Source of the DNA: Bog-257 sp963834135
Lineage (GTDB): Bacteria; Acidobacteriota; Terriglobia; Terriglobales; Acidobacteriaceae
Length of the DNA: 64,000 bases
Assembly: GCA_963834135.1 (NCBI GenBank)
Contig: CAWIAN010000005.1
Location: 744,001-808,000 of the forward strand
Direction of reading: 5' to 3'
Numbering within the stretch: the first letter of the stretch is position 1; each line of letters opens with the position of its first letter. The notes below the pieces were generated by a model. That model ran no database searches and had not been told where the DNA came from. It was given only the letters and a program-made list of their open reading frames with translations. Below are positions 7,608 to 16,651 of this stretch, one piece after another. A program made the position numbers and the translations under genes.

Positions 7608-9977
7608 ATGAATATCCCTTTTGACCGTATATCATGGACGTGCCCGATCACCGAAAATCGTTTCGTTGCTCTCAAACGAACCGGTAAACTGCGTGGATCT
7701 TCCATGGTAATGCCACCCTTGAAGACAGGCCATGATGCCGCTCGCCGCCGATTCTGGTTGGCGATGTTGGGGTTCGTCATGGCGCTTGCGCTGCTGCCCT
7801 TTTCCTACAAAGTCGAACGTCGCTTGGAGACAGCTGTTCTCATCAAGGGCGCAGAATCCCGAAAAGTTGATGTGGAACTGGCGGAGCGTTTCCAGTCTCC
7901 ATACGCGCACCCCCTGATTCTGGTGATCAGCGGTATTCCCGATCCGGATTCAGCAGAAGGCGCAGATGCATTGGCCTTCTTAGCCAGTTCATTGCGTAGT
8001 GTGCCTGGAGTGTCGGGTGCCGTCTCGAGTCTGGATTGGCCAGATCCACTGTTCACTGGGAACAATGGCGGCGCCTTGATCATCGTCGGGTTCGACCCGC
8101 ACGATGAAACTGCCGAGGCGTTGGTCCCCAAACTGCGGGCAAAAGCAGACTGGATGGAAGGTCAGCTTAGGTCGCAATACCCCAATATCAAACTGGAGAT
8201 TACGGGTGAAGCGCCACTGACCTTCGATCTTCGCAAGGTCAGTGCAGATGAGGTCGAACATGCCGAGGAGCGAGCGATGCCGGTAACTCTCGTGCTGCTG
8301 TTGCTGGCTTTCGGCAGTCTTGTGGCCGCGCTATTGCCGCTGGGAGTTGGAGTGTTCTCAATCTCGATGGCGATGGGTGCGGCTGCGCTACTGGCGCATT
8401 ATCTGCACCTGTCGATTCTGGTGCAGAATCTGGCGACGATGCTCGGCCTTGGCTTGGGCATCGACTATGCATTGCTGATGGTGAGCCGGTTTCGCGAAGC
8501 ATTGGCGGAGGGATATGATCCCGGCCAGGCCGCCGATATTGCTGCCGGGCAAGCGGGGCGGACACTGATAATCTCCGCCGCGACAGTTGCCATCGGATTT
8601 TCAGCGCTGCTGACTGTGCCCATCAGCGAACTGCGCTCTATCGGGGTAGCTGGCCTGCTGGTAACTGTTTTTAGTGTCATGCTGTGTACGTTCATTCTGC
8701 CTTGGGTGCTTGGTCTGCTCGGACATCGCATCAATGCCGCCAGAGTGCGTCTTCCGGCCAGACAATTCAAAACGCGGGACAGCCTAGGCGCGGCGAGCAA
8801 GCGGTGGGTGCGGTGGGGCACCATCATAACCGGCCGGCCCTGGACAGCTTTGCTTGTCGCCGGGATTCCACTACTGATTCTGGCGTCCCAGGCGCGGAGA
8901 ATCTCTCCCGGGCTTCCCGACCATGGCTCGTTCCCGGCCGCAGCCAAGTCGGTGCAAGCGCTGCATACGCTTCAAGGCATGGGGCGGTCGGGTATTGTAC
9001 AGGCTCTCCGAGTGGTTCTGGAGTTACCGCCGCAGTCTCCGCCGCTCTCGCCGGCTGGCTGGCTTGCCGTCAGTCGCTTGACGAAGCGCTTCCAGAGCGA
9101 CCTTAGAGCGGAAGAGGTCTTATCCCTCCCGACCCTCACGGGAATGTCTGACACTACGGATGCTCTCGACGATGTGCCCGAGTCAATCCGCAAGACTTTT
9201 CTGAGCAGCGATGGCCAAGCAACCTTGATTGAGTTGCTGCCCACCGCCTCTCTTTCGCCGAACGAACAGATACGATGGGTACGAGAGGTGCGTTCCTTCG
9301 ATGTCGCGGCAATCACCGGCGTGCCCGGCGCTGTGTTGCGCATCGGCGGCGTTCCCGCATTCGACGCAGATTATGACTCGGTAGTTAAAAAGCAGTTGCC
9401 GAGGGTGGTCCTTGGCGTCGTGTTGGGGAGCTTGCTAGCGCTCCTGATCGGGTTACGTTCTTTATTTGCGGCTGTCAAAGCAATTCTGCTCAATCTACTC
9501 TCCGTTGGCGCTTCATTCGGTGCGTTAGTTGTCGTTTTTCAGGAAGGCCACGGTAGCAAACTGTTTGGGCTCGACGGACCGACCGGCGTCATATACCCGA
9601 TCGTGCCGATTCTCGCCTTTGCCATCGTCTTCGGATTGAGCATGGACTATGAGGTCTTCCTGGTCGCCCGAGTCCTCGAAGAACGGCGGCGGGGTCTATC
9701 CGAGAGATCAGCGGTGATCGAAGGCCTGGCGCGTACGGCCGGGCTCATCACGAGCGCCGCGGCAATTATGATTGCCGTCTTCACCGCATTCACCATGGGA
9801 AGCTTTCTGGTCGTCCAAATGCTGGGTTTCACGCTCGCCGTGGCGGTGTTCATTGATGCTACAGCGGTGCGGATAGTTGTCGGGCCGGCGCTATTGCAAC
9901 TTGCCGGCGACTGGAATTGGTGGCCATTTGGCTTATATGGGGCACTGGCAACATCTGAAAAGGAGCTTGTCCGATGA
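7608..9977 (+). CDS. MMPL/RND-family lipid exporter
   Basis: Inner-membrane proton-driven transporter of 789 residues (about 757 if it starts at one of the internal ATGs near 7700). It has the two-fold RND layout: a first helix near residues 47-65, a periplasmic domain, a five-helix bundle at about 222-370, then the same again (helix at about 408-425, periplasmic domain, bundle at about 600-780). The paired proton-relay motifs are seen as GLGIDYALLMVSRFREAL and GLSMDYEVFLVARVLEERR. MMPL proteins move lipids such as mycolates, hopanoids and polyketide lipids. Together with the LolA-like gene and two YceI genes it suggests export of a lipid to the outer membrane. It diverges from the DUF2306 operon. 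Confidence 0.92.
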   Translation: MNIPFDRISWTCPITENRFVALKRTGKLRGSSMVMPPLKTGHDAARRRFWLAMLGFVMALALLPFSYKVERRLETAVLIKGAESRKVDVELAERFQSPYAHPLILVISGIPDPDSAEGADALAFLASSLRSVPGVSGAVSSLDWPDPLFTGNNGGALIIVGFDPHDETAEALVPKLRAKADWMEGQLRSQYPNIKLEITGEAPLTFDLRKVSADEVEHAEERAMPVTLVLLLLAFGSLVAALLPLGVGVFSISMAMGAAALLAHYLHLSILVQNLATMLGLGLGIDYALLMVSRFREALAEGYDPGQAADIAAGQAGRTLIISAATVAIGFSALLTVPISELRSIGVAGLLVTVFSVMLCTFILPWVLGLLGHRINAARVRLPARQFKTRDSLGAASKRWVRWGTIITGRPWTALLVAGIPLLILASQARRISPGLPDHGSFPAAAKSVQALHTLQGMGRSGIVQALRVVLELPPQSPPLSPAGWLAVSRLTKRFQSDLRAEEVLSLPTLTGMSDTTDALDDVPESIRKTFLSSDGQATLIELLPTASLSPNEQIRWVREVRSFDVAAITGVPGAVLRIGGVPAFDADYDSVVKKQLPRVVLGVVLGSLLALLIGLRSLFAAVKAILLNLLSVGASFGALVVVFQEGHGSKLFGLDGPTGVIYPIVPILAFAIVFGLSMDYEVFLVARVLEERRRGLSERSAVIEGLARTAGLITSAAAIMIAVFTAFTMGSFLVVQMLGFTLAVAVFIDATAVRIVVGPALLQLAGDWNWWPFGLYGALATSEKELVR

Positions 9978-10044
9978 CGGTGAACACCGTGGATGCTTCC
10001 GTGACAGCACCGTGCCTCGCAACAGCGTAACTAAACGATTCGAT

Positions 10045-10920
10045 TTATTTCACTTTCTCTCCTTGAGCGCTGGACTGGCTGATATCAAAGTCCTTGCGTC
10101 CAAGATTGGCCTTGGCTGAGCCCCTTTCGATCAAAAGAATCGAGGAGCCAGCCTTACCTTGCAGCTTTGCCTCCACTCGCGTCGCAGACCAAACGCCGCT
10201 GACCTGCCGCAGCCCATAGTAAATGAATTCCTTCTGCTGCTTTGTCCCGCGAAGCGTTTTCACCACATGCACAGGGTACAAAATGCTGCGGTCAATCCAC
10301 GATGTTACCGAATCATAGTGAGTCTGGTCCTGAGAGGAGGACATGCTCTTAAGGACAACGCAATCCCGTGCGCCGTATTTCTCCGGTGCCAGGAGTTCCT
10401 GTTTCTTCCAGAAAAACTGGCTCTCTACCATGTCTTCGTAGGAGAAGTCTGTTCCCACTATTGAGTCGTTCCAACGTTCGAATGGCAACACGCTAGCGGC
10501 CTTCTCGCCGGGAAGTAGCGCCTCGACAGTCAGGTGCCCAGTCACGGTCATATGCAGAAGGAGAGTCGTCTTCTCTGAGCCAGGCCCCGAGATTTCGCAT
10601 AGCAGACGCAGACCATCGGGAAACCAGTGGGCCTTGGCGACAAACTTGTAGTTCGTGCGCTTGCCATTACCTTCCACTTGTGTGAGTCGCCCGCTCACGC
10701 GGTAGTCCAATTTCTCAATACGCTGGCGCGAGCCAGTCAGCACAGTCTCCAGGTCAGGATTCGCCGCGAAAGCCCGCGACGGATGCACCAGCGACAACAG
10801 CACTAGCAAAACGATGGACGCTTGAATCGTGCCAAAGGCGCAATTCGCCCATCTGGCCTCGGGATGCCGGCCAAACTTGCGGCTGCGAGAGAGCATTGCG
10901 ACGCGGCGCAGGAAAGCCAT
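10045..10920 (-). CDS. LolA/RseB-like outer-membrane lipoprotein-sorting-type protein
   Basis: Periplasmic protein of 291 residues with a hydrophobic signal (about residues 33-53, cleavage near RAFA). The core has the pattern of LolA-like proteins annotated as outer-membrane lipoprotein-sorting proteins: WFPDGLRLLCEISGPGSEKTTLLL, the hallmark GTDFSYEDM (around residue 160), and late strands with SWIDRSILYPVHV and KEFIYYGLRQVSGVW. The fold offers a hydrophobic cavity for acyl chains. Such genes commonly sit beside MMPL transporters and are thought to receive the lipid in the periplasm. It converges on the MMPL gene, 67 bases apart. Confidence 0.83.
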   Translation of the reverse strand: MAFLRRVAMLSRSRKFGRHPEARWANCAFGTIQASIVLLVLLSLVHPSRAFAANPDLETVLTGSRQRIEKLDYRVSGRLTQVEGNGKRTNYKFVAKAHWFPDGLRLLCEISGPGSEKTTLLLHMTVTGHLTVEALLPGEKAASVLPFERWNDSIVGTDFSYEDMVESQFFWKKQELLAPEKYGARDCVVLKSMSSSQDQTHYDSVTSWIDRSILYPVHVVKTLRGTKQQKEFIYYGLRQVSGVWSATRVEAKLQGKAGSSILLIERGSAKANLGRKDFDISQSSAQGEKVK

Positions 10921-11121
10921 GGCTATGTTATACAGCCAAAGTCCGTATAGGGCTCATCTAGGCGAATGGGTAGTGATTATCGAGCCGTAGTATGCGGCCC
11001 ATTCTTCCGCCATGCGGCCCGTAACATTTGACGGCTCCTCCGAGCAAACATCAATTATCATAGGCCGAGCCCGTTCTGGGTTCACTTGGTTGCTTTCACG
11101 GCAACCGGTGGAAGGAAATTC

Positions 11122-11730
11122 ATGTCGAAAAGACGTGTCCACGGTACGATACGATTCGCCGTTTTCTTCTTCTTAGCGTCCGCCGTATTTCCGTCACTAA
11201 GCCGAGCGCAGGTTCCTGTTTTCAAGATCACGACGGAAGACAGCTCGGTTAAATTCTCCGTGAAGGCATCGGTGGCCATAAACGGTACTTTCGACAAGTG
11301 GGATGCCACTCTAACCTTTACGTCTCCTGATGTGACGACTGGCGTTTTGGACATTAAGATTCAGGCAGACAGTGTCAATACCGGAAGTGGTATGAAGAAC
11401 GACAAGCTGAAGGGGCAGGACTTCTTCGACGTCAAGGAGGATCCTTTGATCACATTCCGGTCAAAGAAGATTGTCCAGACTGGCCCCAACACGTTCGATG
11501 TGCAGGGCGACTTCACGATTCGTGGAGCCTCTAAACCCGAGACGCTGACGCTAACCGTTTCCGGCGAGGGGACAGGCTCAGGCGAGATTCATGGGACCAT
11601 GGCCTTCAACCGTAAGGACTACGGGATGACCAAAGGTATTCCCTTCGTTAAGATCGCCGACACCGTCGAGGTGACTGTCGACCTCAAGGGGAAGCGAGTC
11701 AGCGGGCCAGCATTGGTCTTCAACAAATAG
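11122..11730 (+). CDS. YceI-family lipocalin-like periplasmic protein (copy 2)
   Basis: Second YceI protein of the island, 202 residues from the ATG at 11122, which has GAAGG about eight bases upstream. An upstream extension to 11086 lacks such a site. Signal peptide ends near LSRA. Family features: SSVKFSVKASVAINGTFDKW at the first strands, NDKLKGQDFFDVKEDPLITF, DFTIRGASKPETLTLTV, and the closing NRKDYGMTKGIPF before VEVTVDLKG. It differs strongly from copy 1 and is not a recent duplicate. It precedes the methyltransferase in the same direction and probably forms one transcript with it. Confidence 0.92.
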   Translation: MSKRRVHGTIRFAVFFFLASAVFPSLSRAQVPVFKITTEDSSVKFSVKASVAINGTFDKWDATLTFTSPDVTTGVLDIKIQADSVNTGSGMKNDKLKGQDFFDVKEDPLITFRSKKIVQTGPNTFDVQGDFTIRGASKPETLTLTVSGEGTGSGEIHGTMAFNRKDYGMTKGIPFVKIADTVEVTVDLKGKRVSGPALVFNK

Positions 11731-11878
11731 GCAGCCTGCAACTTTCCCGACTGTCGCGCTGCGACGCAAATTATGGAGTGTGGTGAACAAGGGGGCTGTG
11801 AACGCGGCAACCGACGCCACAAACCATCGTTGGCCTGCTGTAAGCCCTTTTTGCGGTCCCTTTGAAAATGGAGATCCA

Positions 11879-12631
11879 GTGGCCGGTCGCTTTGATTTGA
11901 AAATCGGCGATCATCTCGAGAATGCCGAGACGAAGAGATACTATACCGAAAGAAATTTTTCCGAGGTCGCGCCCCGGTACGATTTCATCACTAGAGCACT
12001 TTCTTTCGGACAGGACGCGGCATGGAAGCGCACTCTGATTTCATTGCTTCCCTCTCACGAGTCCCCTGTTTGCATTGATCTCGCCTGCGGCACCGGCGAC
12101 ATCGCGTTTCTGCTGGCCGGCAAATACCCGCGTGGCCGCATCAGCGGAGTGGACATCACCGAGCCGATGCTGGATATCGCCCGTCACCGCAATACTTATT
12201 CGAATGTCAGTTTCGCCAACCAGGATATGGGATCGCTCGACATCGTTTCCGAATCCGTGGACATCGTCACCGGCGGCTACGCCCTGCGGAATGCAGCGGA
12301 GCTTGGAACAGCCATTGACGAAATCAGCCGCGTTCTAAAACCCTGCGGCGTGGCGGCCTTTCTCGATTTCTCCAAACCGGGCGGGAAGATCCCTCAGAGG
12401 ATGGAATACTGGGGTCTGAAAACATGGACCGGACTGTGGGGCACTCTCCTGCACCGCAATCATGAAGTCTATAGCTACATAGCCGAAAGCCTCCAGCGCT
12501 TTCCCGACCGCTCTCACTTGCGAAATATTTTTTGGGACAAAGGATTTTCTGTAGTCGAATCCCGTCTCTTTTTTGGGGGGGTCACCGAACTGCTGATGGT
12601 CCAAAAACGGCGCCATGGCGAAGCGCCATGA
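11879..12631 (+). CDS. UbiE/COQ5-like SAM-dependent methyltransferase
   Basis: Class I methyltransferase of about 250 residues. SAM motif I is LACGTGDIAFLLAG, followed by the acidic end of strand 2 in GVDITEPMLDIARH, and the Phe-Ser-Lys-Pro segment FLDFSKPGG seen in UbiE/MenG proteins that methylate quinone rings. I prefer the GTG at 11879 with GGAG six bases upstream because it gives the usual family length. A longer frame from 11780 is possible. Its stop is 22 bases from the stop of the convergent polyketide synthase. In context it most likely methylates the phenolic or quinone product. A role in menaquinone biosynthesis cannot be excluded, although ubiE/menG is normally not on an island. 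Confidence 0.85.
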   Translation: MAGRFDLKIGDHLENAETKRYYTERNFSEVAPRYDFITRALSFGQDAAWKRTLISLLPSHESPVCIDLACGTGDIAFLLAGKYPRGRISGVDITEPMLDIARHRNTYSNVSFANQDMGSLDIVSESVDIVTGGYALRNAAELGTAIDEISRVLKPCGVAAFLDFSKPGGKIPQRMEYWGLKTWTGLWGTLLHRNHEVYSYIAESLQRFPDRSHLRNIFWDKGFSVVESRLFFGGVTELLMVQKRRHGEAP

Positions 12632-12652
12632 CCGATGCCTTTCAAAATCGTA

Positions 12653-13717
12653 TTACCATTGCAGAAGTAGAAGCTCCGAACAAAATCCTGGCCCCATGGC
12701 GGCAAGCAGACCGAGCGTGCCCGGCTCAGGACGGCGGTGCTTCATTACATCTTCGAGCACAACCAGCACTGAAGCCGAAGACAGATTTCCCACCTTGCGC
12801 AGGCTATCCCAGGAGGCATCCAGCTCGCCATTGTGCAACTCGAGTGCTGCAGCGCAGGCCTCGAGCACCTTTGGTCCTCCGGTGTGTAGAACCCAGCTTT
12901 GAAGGTCGCTTCGCCGGTATCCGTTGTCCGCCAGAAACGCGTCCACATCTCGCCCCAGGTTTTGCCGAATCAATTTCGGAACCTCGGTCGACAGCACGAT
13001 GCGGAAGCCTTTCTCGGAAATATTCCAGCCCATCATTTCCTCTGTATCGGGATAGAAAATCGACCTGGTCGCGAGGATTTTAGGTCCAGAAATCTCAGAG
13101 CTCGAGGCCTCAAATTCCGCACCCGTCACAATGACAGCGGCGGAGCCATCGGCGAAAAGGCCCGACGAGATCAGGTTCGCGACCGACAGATCTTCGCGCT
13201 GCAGGGTGAGCGAGCAGAGCTCCACCGATACCAAAGCCGCCGCCTGCGAAGGGTAGGCGCGAACGTAATCTGCGGCGCGTGCGATTCCGGCGGCGCCAGC
13301 CACGCATCCCAGGCCAAAAATCGGAGTGCGGCGAATGTTGGCTGGAAGTCCCATACGATTGATCAGCAGAGCGTCGATGGACGGGCTAGCGATCCCGGTG
13401 ACCGACGTGAACAACAAGGCTCCCAGATCGTGTGGCTCCAGACCGGAATTGTGCAGTGCGAGGCAGAGCGCCCGCTCCCCCAATTCTTGTGCGACCTTGA
13501 TCCAGACGTCGTTGGCCTGGCCCCAAGTCTTGATGTCCAGGTATTGCTCTGCCGGGACGGCAAGGTAACGGCCGTCCACGGCCACGTTGCGATGCAGCCG
13601 TGCCAGCAACAGAGGATTCTTAAGTTCATCTCCCCAATAGTCCTGGAGGCGTTCCAGAAGAACCTTCTGGGAGTAGTAATGCTTCGGGAATGCACTCGCC
13701 GCGCTTGCAATCCTCAT
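12653..13717 (-). CDS. Type III polyketide synthase (chalcone/alkylresorcinol synthase family)
   Basis: Homodimeric ketosynthase that extends a starter acyl group with malonyl-CoA and cyclises it to a resorcinol, pyrone or related ring. From the ATG at 13717 it has 354 residues, the normal size. The catalytic triad is complete: Cys138 in FGLGCVAGAAG, His278 in WVLHTGGPKVLEA and Asn311 in KVGNLSSAS. The C-terminal MGPGF loop that shapes the active site is present. The GCVAGA version of the active-site motif is typical of bacterial PKS11/ArsB/SrsA-like enzymes that take long-chain acyl starters, which I infer here. The frame is open further upstream (to 13924) but family alignment from MRIASAASAFPKHYYSQ argues for the internal start. 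Confidence 0.93.
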   Translation of the reverse strand: MRIASAASAFPKHYYSQKVLLERLQDYWGDELKNPLLLARLHRNVAVDGRYLAVPAEQYLDIKTWGQANDVWIKVAQELGERALCLALHNSGLEPHDLGALLFTSVTGIASPSIDALLINRMGLPANIRRTPIFGLGCVAGAAGIARAADYVRAYPSQAAALVSVELCSLTLQREDLSVANLISSGLFADGSAAVIVTGAEFEASSSEISGPKILATRSIFYPDTEEMMGWNISEKGFRIVLSTEVPKLIRQNLGRDVDAFLADNGYRRSDLQSWVLHTGGPKVLEACAAALELHNGELDASWDSLRKVGNLSSASVLVVLEDVMKHRRPEPGTLGLLAAMGPGFCSELLLLQW

Positions 13718-14140
13718 GGATTCTGAGTCCCTGAGGATGATATCGTACATTGATCGGATTTGATTATCGGTATGTAATCCTGCAGAAGAGTCTTCAATGC
13801 CCTGCTCCTGAATGCCCAGCTCCTGTGCGGGTTCTGGGAGTGAAGGAATAATTGCCGAATTGTGGGCCACTCGGAAGCCATCCACTTTGAGGGGTTGTCG
13901 GCAAACCGCTCTTGTGCGAGGCATGCCGAGCTCTCAACAAGCGGGATGGGCGTTCTACGGCCAAGTGAAATGGCTGCGTTCGCCGTTGGCCGACCTCTCT
14001 AGAGTAATCTGCCACATGCCGCGGGCTTCGCTACTTCCTGTTCCCTGCCTACCCGGAGAGAATTCCGAAGGATCACTCCGATCTTGATCTTTCGTGCCTG
14101 GTGTATTTTGGCGACGTCCTCGGCGGCAGTCCTGAGTCTT
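13718..14140. other. Gap upstream of the polyketide synthase
   Basis: About 420 bases between the type III synthase start and the LysR gene end. It should contain the promoter of the synthase, but I see no convincing box, operator or gene. The open frame extending the synthase to 13924 lacks conserved residues. Confidence 0.4.
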
Positions 14141-15018
14141 TCAGAAACGGAGTGATTGGATGAGAGCGGCCATCGTGGCGGACTGATTCCGGCGACTCGC
14201 ATAGTAGAGGAAAAATCCCGGGAACGTTGGGCACCAGTCCTCCAGAACCTGAACGAGACGATGCTTCTTAATTAGTGGTAATAACTGAGTTTCCAGCGCG
14301 GTTCCGATCCCAATTCCCTCGAGAACCGCATTGACGACCAAGTCAGGATCATCAAATGTAACGGGTCCTTGGGGATAGACGGTCAGAGCTTTCGCCCTTT
14401 TTCGAACTCCCATCGGTAGATTTCGCCGCCGAACCGGAATCCGATACAACAGTGCTCTTTCAGTTCGTGAGGGGTTCGTGGGACGTTACGGTGCTTGAAG
14501 TACTCCGGCGAGCCCACGACAGCCAACCGCAAATCCTCACTCACCCGAACCGCGATCATGTCACGCTGGATCAGCTCGCCAATATGAATGCCAGCGTCGT
14601 AACCGGCCTCCACAAGGTCGATTGGCTCGTTCGACGTGGTCACTTCGAGCACGACATCGCGAAATGCGTTAGCGAACTTCTTCAGCTTTGGGAGGAGCAC
14701 CATATAAGCGGCGGATCGCGGCAACACCAGCCGGATTCGACCTGTCGGGCGGTCTCTGAGTTCACGCACTTTCGACAGAGATTCCCGAATGCGCTCAAGT
14801 GACGGGCTCAAGTCGTTCAGAAGAGAATTTCCAGCCGCTGTTGGGGCTACGCTCCTTGTCGTGCGAGCCAGCAATTGAACGCCCAACCGCTTCTCCAAAC
14901 TACCCATCTTATGACTGAGCGCCGATGGCGTCACTCCCAACCGGGCAGCGGCGCGGGTAAAGCTACGTTCCTCGGCAACGATTGCAAAGGCAGCAAGATC
15001 GTTCAATTCCTCTCTCAT
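14141..15018 (-). pseudogene. LysR-family transcriptional regulator, frameshifted
   Basis: Two frames together make one LysR regulator of about 290 residues. The first (15018 down to about 14392) holds the winged helix-turn-helix LNDLAAFAIVAEERSFTRAA...LGVTPSALSHK and most of the effector domain. After a one-base shift near 14392 the second frame continues as KALTVYPQGPVTFDDPDLVV to SATMAALIQSLRF. It is most like DmlR/AaeR-type regulators. It diverges from an aldo/keto reductase with a 93-base intergenic region, the classic arrangement in which the regulator controls the reductase. Either the gene is inactive or the shift is an assembly indel. Confidence 0.85.
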
Positions 15019-15019
15019 G

Positions 15020-15029
15020 ATTCATGAAT
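15020..15029. promoter_or_regulatory. Palindrome in LysR-reductase divergent region, possible operator
   Basis: The 10-bp perfect palindrome ATTCATGAAT starts two bases from the LysR start codon, in the divergent promoter region. LysR operators are usually AT-rich interrupted palindromes in this position. No binding data, so only a candidate. Confidence 0.3.
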
Positions 15030-15111
15030 TTTACTCATAAAGCTTGTTGAACACGACTGTCTAGTCTTCATGAGCGATTTAAGCGTCAAATGGGATGAAC
15101 AGGAGAAATCA

Positions 15112-16098
15112 ATGAAAACACGAGCTCTTGGGAAAACTGGCTTGGAAGTCTCCAGCATTGGCCTCGGTTGTATGGGGCTGAGTTTTGGCTATGGTCAACC
15201 CGTCGAAAAACAGCAGGGCATTTTGCTGATTCGTGCGGCAGTAGAACGCGGCGTAACATTCCTCGACACAGCCGAAGTTTACGGACCTTACGCGAACGAA
15301 GAAATGGTAGGCGAGGCGCTTGCACCCATCCGCGACCAGGTCGTGATCGCCACGAAATTCGGCTTCAACATCGTCGAGGGGAAACAGTCTGGGCTTAATC
15401 GTCGGCCGGAACACATCAAAGAAGTCGCCGAAGCCTCCCTCAAGCGCCTCAAGACCGATCGAATCGATCTCTTCTACCAACACCGGGTAGACCCCGACGT
15501 CCCGATGGAAGATGTCGCGGGTGCGGTGAAGGAACTCATTCAGCAAGGCAAGGTGAAACACTTTGGTCTGTCTGAAGCAGGCGTCGAGTCGATTCGTCGA
15601 GCTCACGCTGTGCAGCCAGTCACTGCTCTTCAAAGTGAATACTCATTGTTCTGGAGGGAGCCTGAGCAGGAAGTAATTCCCACGCTCGAAGAACTCGGCA
15701 TCGGCTTCGTGCCCTTCAGTCCGCTTGGTAAGGGCTTCCTCACCGGCGCGATCAGCAAGGATACTCAGTTCGACAAGAACGACTTCCGTAACATCGTCCC
15801 TCGTTTCTCGCCGGAGAATCGTGAGGCGAATCAAGCGTTAGTAGATCTCATCGGAGAGTTTGCAAAGCAAAAGAAAGCGACGCCTGCCCAGATCGCCCTT
15901 GCTTGGCTACTTGCCCAGAAACCGTGGATCGTCCCAATCCCCGGCACGACGAAGTTACACCGGCTTGAGGAAAACATCGGTGCGGCGAGCGTCACCCTGA
16001 CGGCGGCTGACGTGCAGCAGTTGGATGAGGCGACGTCGAAGCTCGAACTGCGTGGTGCTCGTTACCCAGAACACCTTCAGAAACTGGTGGGGCGCTGA
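15112..16098 (+). CDS. Aldo/keto reductase
   Basis: NADPH-dependent carbonyl reductase of 328 residues with the (alpha/beta)8 barrel of the family. The catalytic tetrad is intact: Asp52, Tyr57 (in LDTAEVYGPY), Lys82 (in IATKFGF) and His124 (in LFYQHRVD). The C-terminal cofactor region IVPIPGTTKLHRLEEN is also present. The ATG at 15112 has AGGAG eight bases upstream; the frame is open from 15070 without a good site. It is of the YhdN/PLR-like group close to Tas and AKR13. It is followed by a truncated zinc alcohol dehydrogenase, so the pair may once have formed an aldehyde detoxification operon under the divergent LysR. Confidence 0.92.
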   Translation: MKTRALGKTGLEVSSIGLGCMGLSFGYGQPVEKQQGILLIRAAVERGVTFLDTAEVYGPYANEEMVGEALAPIRDQVVIATKFGFNIVEGKQSGLNRRPEHIKEVAEASLKRLKTDRIDLFYQHRVDPDVPMEDVAGAVKELIQQGKVKHFGLSEAGVESIRRAHAVQPVTALQSEYSLFWREPEQEVIPTLEELGIGFVPFSPLGKGFLTGAISKDTQFDKNDFRNIVPRFSPENREANQALVDLIGEFAKQKKATPAQIALAWLLAQKPWIVPIPGTTKLHRLEENIGAASVTLTAADVQQLDEATSKLELRGARYPEHLQKLVGR

Positions 16099-16132
16099 TC
16101 GCCTGGCGGAATCAGAGTAGAAAGGAAACGCA

Positions 16133-16590
16133 ATGCAAGGAACTGTTCTTTACGGTCCTCGGGACGTTCGATATGAAGAGCGTCCCGAACCGAAGATCCT
16201 CAAGCCAACGGATGCCATCATTCGCCTGGCTGTCAGCTGCGTGTGCGGTTCTGACTTGTGGCCTTATCGCGGCATCGAGTCCGTCGCTGAGCCCCAGGCG
16301 ATGGGACATGAGTATTGCGGCTTCGTTGAGGAAGTCGGTAGCGCGGTGAAAGCCGTAAAGCCTGGCCAATTTGTCATCGGATCGTTCTGTATCTCCGACA
16401 ACACCTGTCCAAACTGTCGGGCCGGATACCAGTCTGGATGCCAACAGCTCGAATTCATGACCGGAGCGCAAGCGCCGTATGCTCGAGTACCACTCGCGGA
16501 CGGCACGCTTGTCGCCACGCAAGAAAAGCCGTCTAACGATCTACTTCCGAGCCTTCTTGCGGTTTCCGATGTGCTCGGAACCGGCTTGCA
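16133..16590 (+). pseudogene. Zinc-dependent alcohol dehydrogenase, N-terminal fragment
   Basis: Medium-chain dehydrogenase cut short. About 150 residues remain: the catalytic zinc ligand region CVCGSDLW, the GHEYCGFVEEVG block, the structural zinc cluster NTCPNCRAGYQSGC, and the inter-domain PSLLAVSDVLGTG. The expected next part, the Rossmann NADP-binding domain starting VAVVGDGAVG or similar, is absent. Instead the frame runs on into the leader and first codons of the integrase. The gene was therefore cut at about 16590 by a recombination event at the integrase end of the island. Confidence 0.85.
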
Positions 16591-16651
16591 ACTGATCTTC
16601 CCCCCGAGTAACTTCTCACCAGCGACACCAGTGAAGCGGAGAGGGAAGTCA

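Noticed and set aside
12613..12629. Bidirectional terminator between methyltransferase and polyketide synthase
   Set aside because: A 7-bp stem (CATGGCG/CGCCATG) is present but lies within coding sequence and no T-run follows on either strand.
12899..13726. 275-codon open frame antisense to the type III polyketide synthase
   Set aside because: The synthase on the opposite strand has a full catalytic triad. The plus-strand frame has none.
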